Positions 1-5,117 of a DNA stretch of 5,117 bases are shown in pieces. The position numbers were made by a program, and so were the translations under genes. This DNA is from Thermacetogenium sp. UBA5472 (GTDB taxonomy: Bacteria > Bacillota > DSM-12270 > Thermacetogeniales > Thermacetogeniaceae). Where the stretch lies: positions 1 to 5,117 of the forward strand of contig DIQC01000018.1 of the NCBI GenBank assembly GCA_002426495.1, given 5' to 3'. Position 1 is the first letter of the stretch; each line of letters opens with the position of its first letter. The notes beneath the pieces were generated by a model. It saw nothing but the letters and a program-made list of their open reading frames with translations, was not told where the DNA came from and did not search any database.

Positions 1-3000
1 CCGCTTGGTGTAACGACAGCCTTACCTTCCAGATAACCCTTTATGCCTGGGAAACTACCCATTGATGAGAAGTCCCTAAATGCTGCGTTTACCTCCTGCC
101 TGGTTGTATCGAATACATCGTTAAAAGATGCATTATGCCATCTGTCGGTAAGATTCACCCAGCTGGCCTTGTTCATAATGCTCCCATTGACGTAGCCTCG
201 GATGTCGTATTCATTACCCCTGCGTTTCACTTCAAAGGTAAAAGGATTGGAAGGATTCTCTTGAGGAAAAGCATAATCGACTTTGATTTCGTCAAATAGA
301 GCAGCTACATCCTCATCGAAGGAAACCTTTACACCCTCAACTTTTACGTCACGGGTATTATTCTTTACCTGGGCATCACCCACTCGCATCACTCTTTGTT
401 CCTCATGGATGAACTTCTGACTCTTCAGAATATCAGTTATCTTCTTCACATACTCCGCGGTTCCCTGATCAGCCATCTGCCCCCAGCCCATAGGATACTT
501 GTCGGAGGTTCCATCTTTAAACACAATATTAAGGTTGATTTGCGTTACAAGCCCTGGCGTCATCTGTGCTGTTGTAGGCTTAAACTGCAAGGTTGTGTAT
601 TTGTTCGGCGTAAACCCTGCCCAGTCTGTTTCGGCAATGACGGTAGCAGGAGAAACGACATTAAAATCCGGCATCCAGTGGCTTACATTTCCGCTGCCAT
701 CGCTGACAGGTTGGAAGTTCGTCATATCTAACGCTGCACTTTTGATTGCACGAGCACCTGTTGCAAGATACACTTCTATAATATCCCCAGGAAGAAAATT
801 TGCGACAATCCTAGATGATATGGGGAGATTTCGTGACAACCCATTCGAGTCGGTTACGGTTAATTTTTGGAGATAGCTCGATAAAGTGATAGCATAGGTA
901 TTGGCTTTTCCATATCTTAAGCTTTCCTCAAGGGTATTTAAATCATAGTATTCAAGCTGTGTCCTGGTGCCTGTAGCAACAGAGTATTCAAGCTCAACCA
1001 AGAGCCGCGAACCTGGGTTTTCGTATAAAGCCCGGAAAGGAATTTGAAAAGCTCCGCTGTTTGATGAGGGAAATATCTCACCCTTTGTGCTGGTGATGAT
1101 TTTTCCTTCGGTGTCTATGGCACAGTATCTGATCATGGTGGGTATAATGTTACCCTCATGACTAAAGGATGCCATAGGCTCGGACATGACAACTGTTGTG
1201 GCGGTAAAAGTCTGAGTTGAATGACCGGTGATGTGGCGATGGTTTGTTGAAAGGGATGAAACCACCATATATGACTGATCATACTCCCGCTCCCAGCTTC
1301 TGTAGTTTTTGCTTAAGCTTTTCGGAGCTAGCACGGAGGCAAACCTGTAACTGCCCGTGTCACACTCTTGTGAAATCCATACATCGCTCTTTATTCCGCT
1401 GGGATCATAGAGGATTACATATCCGTTATAGGGGGTCACGTTTTTTTCCACAGTCCGGTCAGCCCCGTTTTTATAGCTGATGCTGACAGGCTGCAAGCTC
1501 TGTAAGTTTACTAGCCGGAAAGCATAGACCTTCCCTGAAAGATCGTCCTCAACAAAGGTGAATTCCTTAGTGGTGGAAACATTTTCCCAGGAGAGCTTTA
1601 CCTTCTTTCCTATGTCTTCACTAGACAGATAAAGGGAAATATCCTGATAGCCGGTCACAAGACCCGATGCCCCAGTCGCTTCCATTTTACCCCATTCACC
1701 GGGAACTACCACCTTCAATGTTTTGGTTTGTATCATTCTGTTGAGATACTCATAAACCGCACGGCTGTCATAATCGGATCCTTTCGAAAGTTCAGCGATT
1801 TTGCTCTCCCTGATACCGTAAAACACATTAGGCTCATCTGATGATTCAGGGTTTATTATTGTTCCGTCAAGTCCGTCACAGAATTCCACGCTCATCCGGG
1901 CTGTAGATTGATCGACGACGTTGATTCTCTTTGAAATTGCTTGCGGTTTTTCACCTCTATTATTGGCATAGACTGTAATCATTCTGAACTCAGACACGTA
2001 TCCCTGCACCGCCGGGGTGAAGACAACACTTCCGGTCAAGGTAATGAGGCCGGTTGCCGGGTCGGATTCTTCGCTCTGGTTTGTCAGTCCGCCTTCCTCT
2101 TGGACTCCTCCGCCGATTATTTCATACCTAGATGAGTATCCGGGCAAAAGGTTCTTGATGCGGAAATTAAAAGTCGCTATTTCCCCCACTAGGGCGTTTG
2201 AGGTTTCCGTAAGACATTCCAGCGTCACCGGCGGAGGAGTGATATACACATTGGCCGTGGCATAAACAGATTCCGCCACCCCTGTCGTTGCAGTCATGGT
2301 AATGGTATACGCCGGTATAAACTCACCACTTACATAAGGTGACACTATTTTTGGTGTGACATCATCGAATACTAGACTCACCGCTGAAATGTTATTTTCT
2401 CTTGTGGAATTCCCTGATTTTACTATATCACGTTCAGCATTGCCTATTTCATAGGTCAACACCGGAGTCTTCCATTGATGCCCAAAATTATCGAAATTGT
2501 CGTTGAACAGGGCTGTTACAGCTGTGGTGGTATCGCTTTTACCTACCAATATGTTGCTGGTAGAAAGGCGTGGAGCTCCCGCAAAAAACGTGTAGGTCTT
2601 GACTAATACCTCATCGTTGGCCGGAAGACCTTGCTCTGTGCGATATGCCATCTCTCCCGATCTCAGGGTAATGGTCACTTTACCCTCTTCATAGAATACA
2701 AGCTTGCCGCCTATTACACTGGCTTTGTCAGGATTGCTGGACTCCCAGGTATAACCGCTAAACGTAGCGTTTTCCGGAAGTATTCTTATAGTGAGGGGAT
2801 ACTCCGTATTTACTTCAATATTGGAAGTGGGTATGTCAGTAACGGTAATACTTTCTATTGGTATGAAGTCAGCTGCTTCAGCCGATATTTCGATGATTTT
2901 GAAAGCGCTGAAGAGAGCTCTGTAGCTGGTTTCTTCGCCATAAGACCTGTAGAGTTCCACGGCAATGCGAAAAGCACTGTCACTATTGTTCTCAGGGGCA

Positions 3001-4244
3001 GTGAAGGTGACCTCTATGCTCTTAGTAGCTGAATTCCAACTGATTGAGTTTTTCGGGATAAAGCTCTGTCCCCCGTCATATGACAAACCGATTACCTCTC
3101 TCCACCAATCGTCGAATTGGGTTTCAAAGCCTATATCATCAGCATTTTGCACCGGTACGGATACCTTGATGCTTTCAAGTCCTTTATACACTTCCTTGTC
3201 GGTGGTCACAGGACCGAACGCGGGTTCTCCATTGTAGGAGAATGTGTACTCTGAGACAATGATTTCGGTATCGGCATAGTCGGCACTGTATGTGAAGTCT
3301 TTTACGCTGCCGTTTGCCGCATCCTTTATGCCGGTGATGCTGACAACTTCCCATTCCTCACTGATTGGATCATTGGGGGGTATTACAAAGCTCGCATCGC
3401 TCAGGATCGTTCCGACGGCTTCAACAGGCTTGAGTTCCCGTGTTTCGGTGCCTCTTCTCAGATTCATGGTCAAATTGTCCGTAATCTCACAAAATCCTCT
3501 ATCAGTATAGTTAAAGCTATTTTTCCTATCTTTAAAGCATACGTTGATGATCCTGCTATTTCCCAGTTGCGTAGAATTGATTCCCGAAACTTTGGCCTGA
3601 ACAATAAGCGGCAGGTCAGACTTATCCTCCTCAATGTCATTCTTTGCAGTTTCCAGCCGAATCACCGGGGTGGTCATCGTGGTTCTGTCAAAATCGCTGA
3701 AGAAAATGTAGGAGCTGAGCGTACCGCTGCTTCTGCTATTGTCGCCAAAGCTATACTCTTCTCCAATGTATATTGTTTTACTTATCACATTCGGCTGGAA
3801 TTCGATATATCCGAGAGAATCTCCGCCGTTTTCGGCATCAAATATCTGGAAGCCTATATCATTGCTGCCGGAGTATGACTCAACCCTTGCAGTAACAGGA
3901 TATCCAGCCTCTCCCCCCTTAGGCCGGGTGATAGTAATGGGAAAGCGCTTGCCCTCTGTTAAAAATTCTTTAAATGTATCGTAGTCCCCTAGATTGAAAA
4001 CCAGCACACCATCCTTTAGCTCACCGCCTTCTATTTGAAGAACGTCGCCAGGTATAGGAAGGGTGATAGCAGAGCCGGTGGTGGCAGTTGCCGCCTGCGT
4101 GCTTTGCAGATTCAGCTCATACCCTGATGTACCGGTTTCCACTGTCTGTGCAGTCGCCTCATTATCCAGTCCCGCAAGAACCGTCACAGGCAGCATAGTC
4201 AATGACATGCACAGCACCATAAACAAGCTACCAATTTGTTTCAT
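1..4244 (-). CDS. Very large secreted multidomain protein with Ig-like/BIG2 and Calx-beta-like domains (partial, C-terminus outside window)
   Basis: The frame is open for 1414 codons from ATG at 4244-4242 and runs off position 1. The start is set by a strong AAGGAGGT 10 nt upstream and by a signal peptide, residues 1-24: Lys2, a hydrophobic core, and a V-L-A cleavage site before Gly25. The mature part looks all-beta, extracellular and Cys-poor. Residues ~95-190 resemble a Calx-beta domain (ITITRP at 103-108, then YIEFQPNVISKTIYI at 146-160). Residues ~463-530 are a good bacterial Ig-like group 2 domain (LPENAT at 489-494, YTWESSNP at 498-505, GKVTIT at 521-526). Residues ~540-668 and ~673-777 look like further Ig-like sandwiches joined by the linker TPPPV (669-673). 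Residues ~780-1414 match nothing I recognise. No catalytic motif and no anchor (LPXTG, SLH, dockerin) is visible; an anchor could lie in the missing C-terminus. The likely role is a surface or secreted adhesin-like protein, inferred from architecture only. It is second in an operon behind the DUF2442-like gene. Confidence 0.9.
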   Translation of the reverse strand, partial: MKQIGSLFMVLCMSLTMLPVTVLAGLDNEATAQTVETGTSGYELNLQSTQAATATTGSAITLPIPGDVLQIEGGELKDGVLVFNLGDYDTFKEFLTEGKRFPITITRPKGGEAGYPVTARVESYSGSNDIGFQIFDAENGGDSLGYIEFQPNVISKTIYIGEEYSFGDNSRSSGTLSSYIFFSDFDRTTMTTPVIRLETAKNDIEEDKSDLPLIVQAKVSGINSTQLGNSRIINVCFKDRKNSFNYTDRGFCEITDNLTMNLRRGTETRELKPVEAVGTILSDASFVIPPNDPISEEWEVVSITGIKDAANGSVKDFTYSADYADTEIIVSEYTFSYNGEPAFGPVTTDKEVYKGLESIKVSVPVQNADDIGFETQFDDWWREVIGLSYDGGQSFIPKNSISWNSATKSIEVTFTAPENNSDSAFRIAVELYRSYGEETSYRALFSAFKIIEISAEAADFIPIESITVTDIPTSNIEVNTEYPLTIRILPENATFSGYTWESSNPDKASVIGGKLVFYEEGKVTITLRSGEMAYRTEQGLPANDEVLVKTYTFFAGAPRLSTSNILVGKSDTTTAVTALFNDNFDNFGHQWKTPVLTYEIGNAERDIVKSGNSTRENNISAVSLVFDDVTPKIVSPYVSGEFIPAYTITMTATTGVAESVYATANVYITPPPVTLECLTETSNALVGEIATFNFRIKNLLPGYSSRYEIIGGGVQEEGGLTNQSEESDPATGLITLTGSVVFTPAVQGYVSEFRMITVYANNRGEKPQAISKRINVVDQSTARMSVEFCDGLDGTIINPESSDEPNVFYGIRESKIAELSKGSDYDSRAVYEYLNRMIQTKTLKVVVPGEWGKMEATGASGLVTGYQDISLYLSSEDIGKKVKLSWENVSTTKEFTFVEDDLSGKVYAFRLVNLQSLQPVSISYKNGADRTVEKNVTPYNGYVILYDPSGIKSDVWISQECDTGSYRFASVLAPKSLSKNYRSWEREYDQSYMVVSSLSTNHRHITGHSTQTFTATTVVMSEPMASFSHEGNIIPTMIRYCAIDTEGKIITSTKGEIFPSSNSGAFQIPFRALYENPGSRLLVELEYSVATGTRTQLEYYDLNTLEESLRYGKANTYAITLSSYLQKLTVTDSNGLSRNLPISSRIVANFLPGDIIEVYLATGARAIKSAALDMTNFQPVSDGSGNVSHWMPDFNVVSPATVIAETDWAGFTPNKYTTLQFKPTTAQMTPGLVTQINLNIVFKDGTSDKYPMGWGQMADQGTAEYVKKITDILKSQKFIHEEQRVMRVGDAQVKNNTRDVKVEGVKVSFDEDVAALFDEIKVDYAFPQENPSNPFTFEVKRRGNEYDIRGYVNGSIMNKASWVNLTDRWHNASFNDVFDTTRQEVNAAFRDFSSMGSFPGIKGYLEGKAVVTPS
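4173..4244 (-). other. Sec signal peptide of the large secreted protein
   Basis: Residues 1-24 have a short N-region with one lysine (M-K-Q), a long hydrophobic core rich in Leu, Met and Val, and a helix-breaking Pro19. The V-L-A motif at 22-24 fits signal peptidase I cleavage before Gly25. Cys12 sits inside the core and lacks a lipobox context, so a lipoprotein is unlikely. Confidence 0.8.
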
Positions 4245-4254
4245 TTTGTTTATT

Positions 4255-4262
4255 ACCTCCTT
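4255..4262 (-). promoter_or_regulatory. Strong Shine-Dalgarno overlapping the upstream stop codon
   Basis: On the minus strand AAGGAGGT stands 10 nt before the ATG of the large secreted protein. Its first two A residues belong to the TAA stop (4263-4261) of the DUF2442-like gene. A ribosome terminating on the small gene therefore sits on the binding site of the large one, which suggests translational coupling and fixes the large gene's start. Confidence 0.85.
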
Positions 4263-4509
4263 ATTTCTGATTGTTTTGTGATGACAGCCATCTGAGTATT
4301 TCTTTCAGCGAAATCCTGGAGCCGTCTGGCCAGAAGATGCTCTGACCGTCGGTGCTAGGGCGGGGCAATACCTCCAAATCTCTGAGGCTGCCGTATCTAT
4401 GATTTTCCTCAGGCAGACACCGGGTATCAAAAAGTATTAGGTGTCCATTACTCAGCTCGATGTCCAGCGTTTGTCCGTCTACAATGTCCACCCGTGTTAT
4501 TTGCAGCAT
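4261..4509 (-). CDS. Small DUF2442-like protein of unknown function, first gene of the operon
   Basis: This 82-residue protein has no signal peptide and no membrane segment, so it is probably cytoplasmic. It opens with two short beta strands (ITRVDIVDGQTLDIEL at 4-19, then NGHLILFDTRCL at 21-32). A variable middle follows (RYGSLRDLEVL, 38-48), then the pattern IFWPDGSRISLKEILRWL at 58-75. The strand-strand layout, followed by a W-P-D-G turn and a short C-terminal helix, is what I recall of DUF2442, whose members are about 75-100 residues. The assignment is by pattern only. Some DUF2442 genes sit beside DUF4160 genes in suspected toxin-antitoxin pairs, but no such partner is present here. The start is supported by GAGGTGG at 4520-4514, 4 nt before ATG. 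It ends 16 nt before the large secreted-protein gene, a pairing I do not recognise from known systems. Confidence 0.75.
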   Translation of the reverse strand: MLQITRVDIVDGQTLDIELSNGHLILFDTRCLPEENHRYGSLRDLEVLPRPSTDGQSIFWPDGSRISLKEILRWLSSQNNQK

Positions 4510-4513
4510 AAAA

Positions 4514-4520
4514 CCACCTC
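4514..4520 (-). promoter_or_regulatory. Ribosome binding site of the DUF2442-like gene
   Basis: GAGGTGG on the minus strand ends 4 nt before the ATG at 4509-4507. It aligns with the GGAGGTGA part of the anti-Shine-Dalgarno complement, so the short apparent spacing is acceptable. It supports this start over any upstream one. Confidence 0.7.
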
Positions 4521-4540
4521 ATTTGAGAAATATGTACCCG

Positions 4541-4585
4541 CCACCAGGCATTTTTCAACCGGAATGGTTAAAAAATGCCTGGTGG
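4541..4585. repeat. Long near-perfect inverted repeat (20-nt arms, 5-nt loop)
   Basis: The left arm 4541-4560 (ccaccaggcatttttcaacc) is complementary to the right arm 4566-4585 with a single mismatch (4556 against 4570). The loop is ggaat. The GC-rich part of the stem is on the outside and the A/T run is next to the loop, the reverse of an intrinsic terminator, and no U-tract follows on either strand. It lies 32-76 nt upstream of the DUF2442-like start and would fold as a strong hairpin in the operon's leader RNA if transcription starts upstream of it. It could equally be a protein-binding site or a small repeated element. Confidence 0.85.
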
Positions 4586-4623
4586 GGCACATCTAAGCCT
4601 CGTTATAAATCCGGCATACTCCA

Positions 4624-4632
4624 AGAATAGCA
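4624..4632 (-). promoter_or_regulatory. Weak candidate promoter of the minus-strand operon (extended -10)
   Basis: On the minus strand TGC-TATTCT fits an extended -10 (TGn followed by a TATAAT-like hexamer, four of six matches). The position 17 nt further upstream (CGCAAA) does not resemble a -35. If real, transcription would start near 4617, so the long inverted repeat would be in the leader and the dyads at 4656-4698 would lie where an activator could bind. This is speculative. Confidence 0.22.
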
Positions 4633-4655
4633 GTGAAATTTCCCTTTTTGCGAAA

Positions 4656-4673
4656 GGTTAAGAAATCTTAACC
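4656..4673. promoter_or_regulatory. Perfect 8-bp dyad, operator-like
   Basis: GGTTAAGA and TCTTAACC flank a 2-nt centre (AA), making an 18-nt perfect inverted repeat. The length and symmetry fit a dimeric DNA-binding protein better than an RNA hairpin, because a 2-nt loop cannot close. It lies between the two divergent genes. The binding protein is unknown. Confidence 0.5.
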
Positions 4674-4677
4674 GTAT

Positions 4678-4698
4678 ATTTTGGATGCGCACCAAAAT
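4678..4698. promoter_or_regulatory. Second operator-like dyad (7-bp arms, 7-nt spacer)
   Basis: ATTTTGG at 4678-4684 and CCAAAAT at 4692-4698 are perfect inverted copies around a 7-nt GC-containing spacer. The centre is about 23-24 bp from the centre of the dyad at 4656-4673, a little over two helical turns. The two sites differ in sequence, so they would serve different proteins or one of them is chance. Confidence 0.4.
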
Positions 4699-4754
4699 CC
4701 ACGTACTAAAAGCTCTTCCCTTATGTGTTTTGTGTGTAGATCGCTGCAAGCTTT

Positions 4755-4763
4755 TGATATAAT
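4755..4763 (+). promoter_or_regulatory. Extended -10 promoter (TGATATAAT), plus strand
   Basis: TATAAT at 4758-4763 is a perfect -10 hexamer preceded by TGA, giving the TGn extended -10 motif. No good -35 lies at 16-18 nt spacing (TGTAGA at 17), but extended -10 promoters can tolerate that. Transcription would start near 4770 and give a leader of about 250 nt before the response regulator gene, passing through the stem-loop at 4872-4919. Confidence 0.4.
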
Positions 4764-4871
4764 CCACCCTGAGACTTTACATATTTGAAAAATCTGCATG
4801 AGTTGTACCTGTTGCTTATAAATCATGTATCAACTGGTGCTTTCTTTATTAACTTCTTTTTCAATTTATAT

Positions 4872-4919
4872 TGCACATGTGCCTGTTCAGGGCTATGCCA
4901 AAATAAATGGCACATTGCA
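4872..4919 (+). repeat. Imperfect stem-loop upstream of the response regulator gene
   Basis: The arms TGCA-(C)-ATGTGCC (4872-4883) and GGCACAT-TGCA (4909-4919) pair over 11 bp with one bulged base, closing a 25-nt loop. The left arm also contains the self-complementary GCACATGTGC (4873-4882), and an inner pair TGCCA/TGGCA (4896-4900, 4908-4912) offers an alternative fold. It could be a structured leader or overlapping protein sites; no known riboswitch class is recognised. Confidence 0.35.
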
Positions 4920-4930
4920 CCAATTCGTGT

Positions 4931-4963
4931 CTATATATTTTGAATTTCTAATTCAATATATAG
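4931..4963. promoter_or_regulatory. AT-rich palindrome over the response regulator promoter
   Basis: CTATATA-(TT)-TTGAATT, a 3-nt centre (TCT), then AATTCAA-TATATAG form two 7-bp perfect blocks with a 2-nt bulge. The palindrome covers the putative -35 (4940-4945) and most of the -35/-10 spacer. A protein bound here would compete with RNA polymerase, so autoregulation by the adjacent regulator is possible. AT-richness raises the chance of a random match. Confidence 0.4.
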
Positions 4964-4969
4964 TATATT
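4940..4969 (+). promoter_or_regulatory. Candidate sigma-A type promoter of the response regulator gene
   Basis: TTGAAT (4940-4945), an 18-nt spacer and TATATT (4964-4969) resemble TTGACA and TATAAT, with four and five matches. Transcription would start near 4976, giving a leader of about 44 nt before the ATG at 5020. An alternative -10, TAAAAT at 4988-4993, has no matching -35. Confidence 0.45.
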
Positions 4970-5007
4970 CTTCCTATGAAAATATGGTAAAATATCAGCG
5001 AAGAAAC

Positions 5008-5011
5008 GGAG
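5008..5011 (+). promoter_or_regulatory. Ribosome binding site of the response regulator gene
   Basis: GGAG ends 8 nt before the ATG at 5020. It decides this start over the in-frame upstream ATG at 4825, which has no ribosome binding site. Confidence 0.6.
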
Positions 5012-5019
5012 TTGGTAGG

Positions 5020-5117
5020 ATGAAAAAAATTAAGCTCTTAATGGTAGAGGATGACACCGATGTGATGGAAATTAACCGAGAATATTTCGAAGGGAAAGGC
5101 TATGACACCGTCTGCGC
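5020..5117 (+). CDS. Response regulator, receiver domain N-terminus (partial, 3' end outside window)
   Basis: Only the first 32 residues and two bases are present. They begin MKKIKLLMVEDDTDVMEINR, which is beta strand 1 of a receiver domain followed by its acidic pocket (Glu10, Asp11, Asp12) and the first helix, with GKGYDTVC entering strand 2. The phosphoacceptor Asp, expected near residue 50-55, and the output domain are beyond the window. The style (EINREYFEGKGYDTVC) recalls OmpR/VanR-like regulators of Clostridia, but without the output domain the subclass is a guess. The start is supported by GGAG at 5008-5011 with an 8-nt gap and by the normal receiver N-terminus. The gene is divergent from the DUF2442/secreted-protein operon; a sensor kinase gene may follow outside the window. 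Confidence 0.85.
   Translation, partial: MKKIKLLMVEDDTDVMEINREYFEGKGYDTVC

Larger units (their letters stand above)
4510..5019. other. Divergent intergenic regulatory region, no convincing gene
   Basis: About 510 nt separate the minus-strand operon from the plus-strand response regulator gene. The region is more AT-rich than the flanking genes, especially from 4770 to 5000. It contains one long inverted repeat, two short dyads, an imperfect stem-loop, an AT-rich palindrome and two plausible plus-strand promoters. Short open frames exist (minus 4668-4799, 43 codons; plus 4798-4821, 7 codons), but neither has a good ribosome binding site or a recognisable product. No tRNA and no canonical terminator was seen. 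Confidence 0.7.

Noticed and set aside
396..876. Two overlapping plus-strand open frames of 111 and 125 codons
   Set aside because: They lie antisense inside the continuous minus-strand secreted-protein gene, overlap each other in different frames, and have no domain pattern.
1440..1446. A AAA AAC slippery heptamer in the zero frame of the secreted-protein gene
   Set aside because: A -1 shift would hit a stop within a few codons and no stimulating structure is apparent. The run of seven A is likely just Lys/Asn coding.
1244..3510. Several plus-strand open frames of 64-133 codons
   Set aside because: All are antisense to the large minus-strand gene, whose sequence has a signal peptide, domain patterns and no stop. 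None of them has recognisable protein features.
3567..4281. Plus-strand open frames of 72-103 codons opposite the N-terminal part of the secreted protein
   Set aside because: They are antisense to the Calx-beta-like and signal-peptide regions and have no recognisable product. The hydrophobic end of the frame at 4063-4281 is just the complement of the signal peptide region.
4541..4585. Intrinsic terminator
   Set aside because: The stem has no U-tract after it on either strand and its A/T part is beside the loop, so it does not fit a rho-independent terminator.
4668..4799. Minus-strand 43-codon open frame starting MQIFQICKVSG
   Set aside because: It has only a weak AGGT upstream and no recognisable family, and it overlaps the operator-like dyads and a plus-strand promoter candidate. 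A chance frame is more likely.
4798..4821. Plus-strand 7-codon frame M-S-C-T-C-C-L as a possible leader peptide
   Set aside because: There is no Shine-Dalgarno and no attenuator-type terminator downstream, so the cysteine richness is probably coincidental.
4908..4921. TGGCAC...TTGCAC as a sigma-54 promoter
   Set aside because: The GG and GC elements are about 6 bp apart instead of the required 10, on either reading.

Overview
The window reads as a stretch of chromosome from a low-to-mid GC member of the Bacillota, most likely a Clostridia-type bacterium. This is inferred from strong AGGAGG-type ribosome binding sites, an AT-rich intergenic region, a clostridial-style OmpR-like response regulator N-terminus, and a very large secreted protein built of Ig-like domains. 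No sequence search could be run, so the genus is not assigned.

Layout. Positions 1-4244 on the minus strand are one uninterrupted reading frame of at least 1414 codons. I translated it codon by codon without meeting a stop. It encodes a secreted multidomain protein whose C-terminus lies beyond position 1. Its start is 16 nt downstream of a small minus-strand gene (4261-4509, 82 aa) that resembles the DUF2442 family. The stop codon of the small gene overlaps the Shine-Dalgarno of the large one, so the two look like a translationally coupled operon. Positions 4510-5019 hold no convincing gene and form a divergent regulatory region. At 5020 a plus-strand response regulator begins and is cut by the window edge after 32 full codons.

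The intergenic region is rich in dyad symmetry. It has a near-perfect 20-bp-arm inverted repeat in the leader of the minus-strand operon, two adjacent operator-like dyads, an imperfect stem-loop, and an AT-rich palindrome over the best promoter of the response regulator gene. A plausible but unproven picture is a two-component regulator acting on itself and on the divergent surface-protein operon. The sequence gives position and symmetry only, not proof of binding.

Plus-strand reading frames inside 1-4244 are antisense shadows of the large gene and are not annotated. No tRNA, rRNA, CRISPR array, insertion sequence or complete intrinsic terminator was seen.
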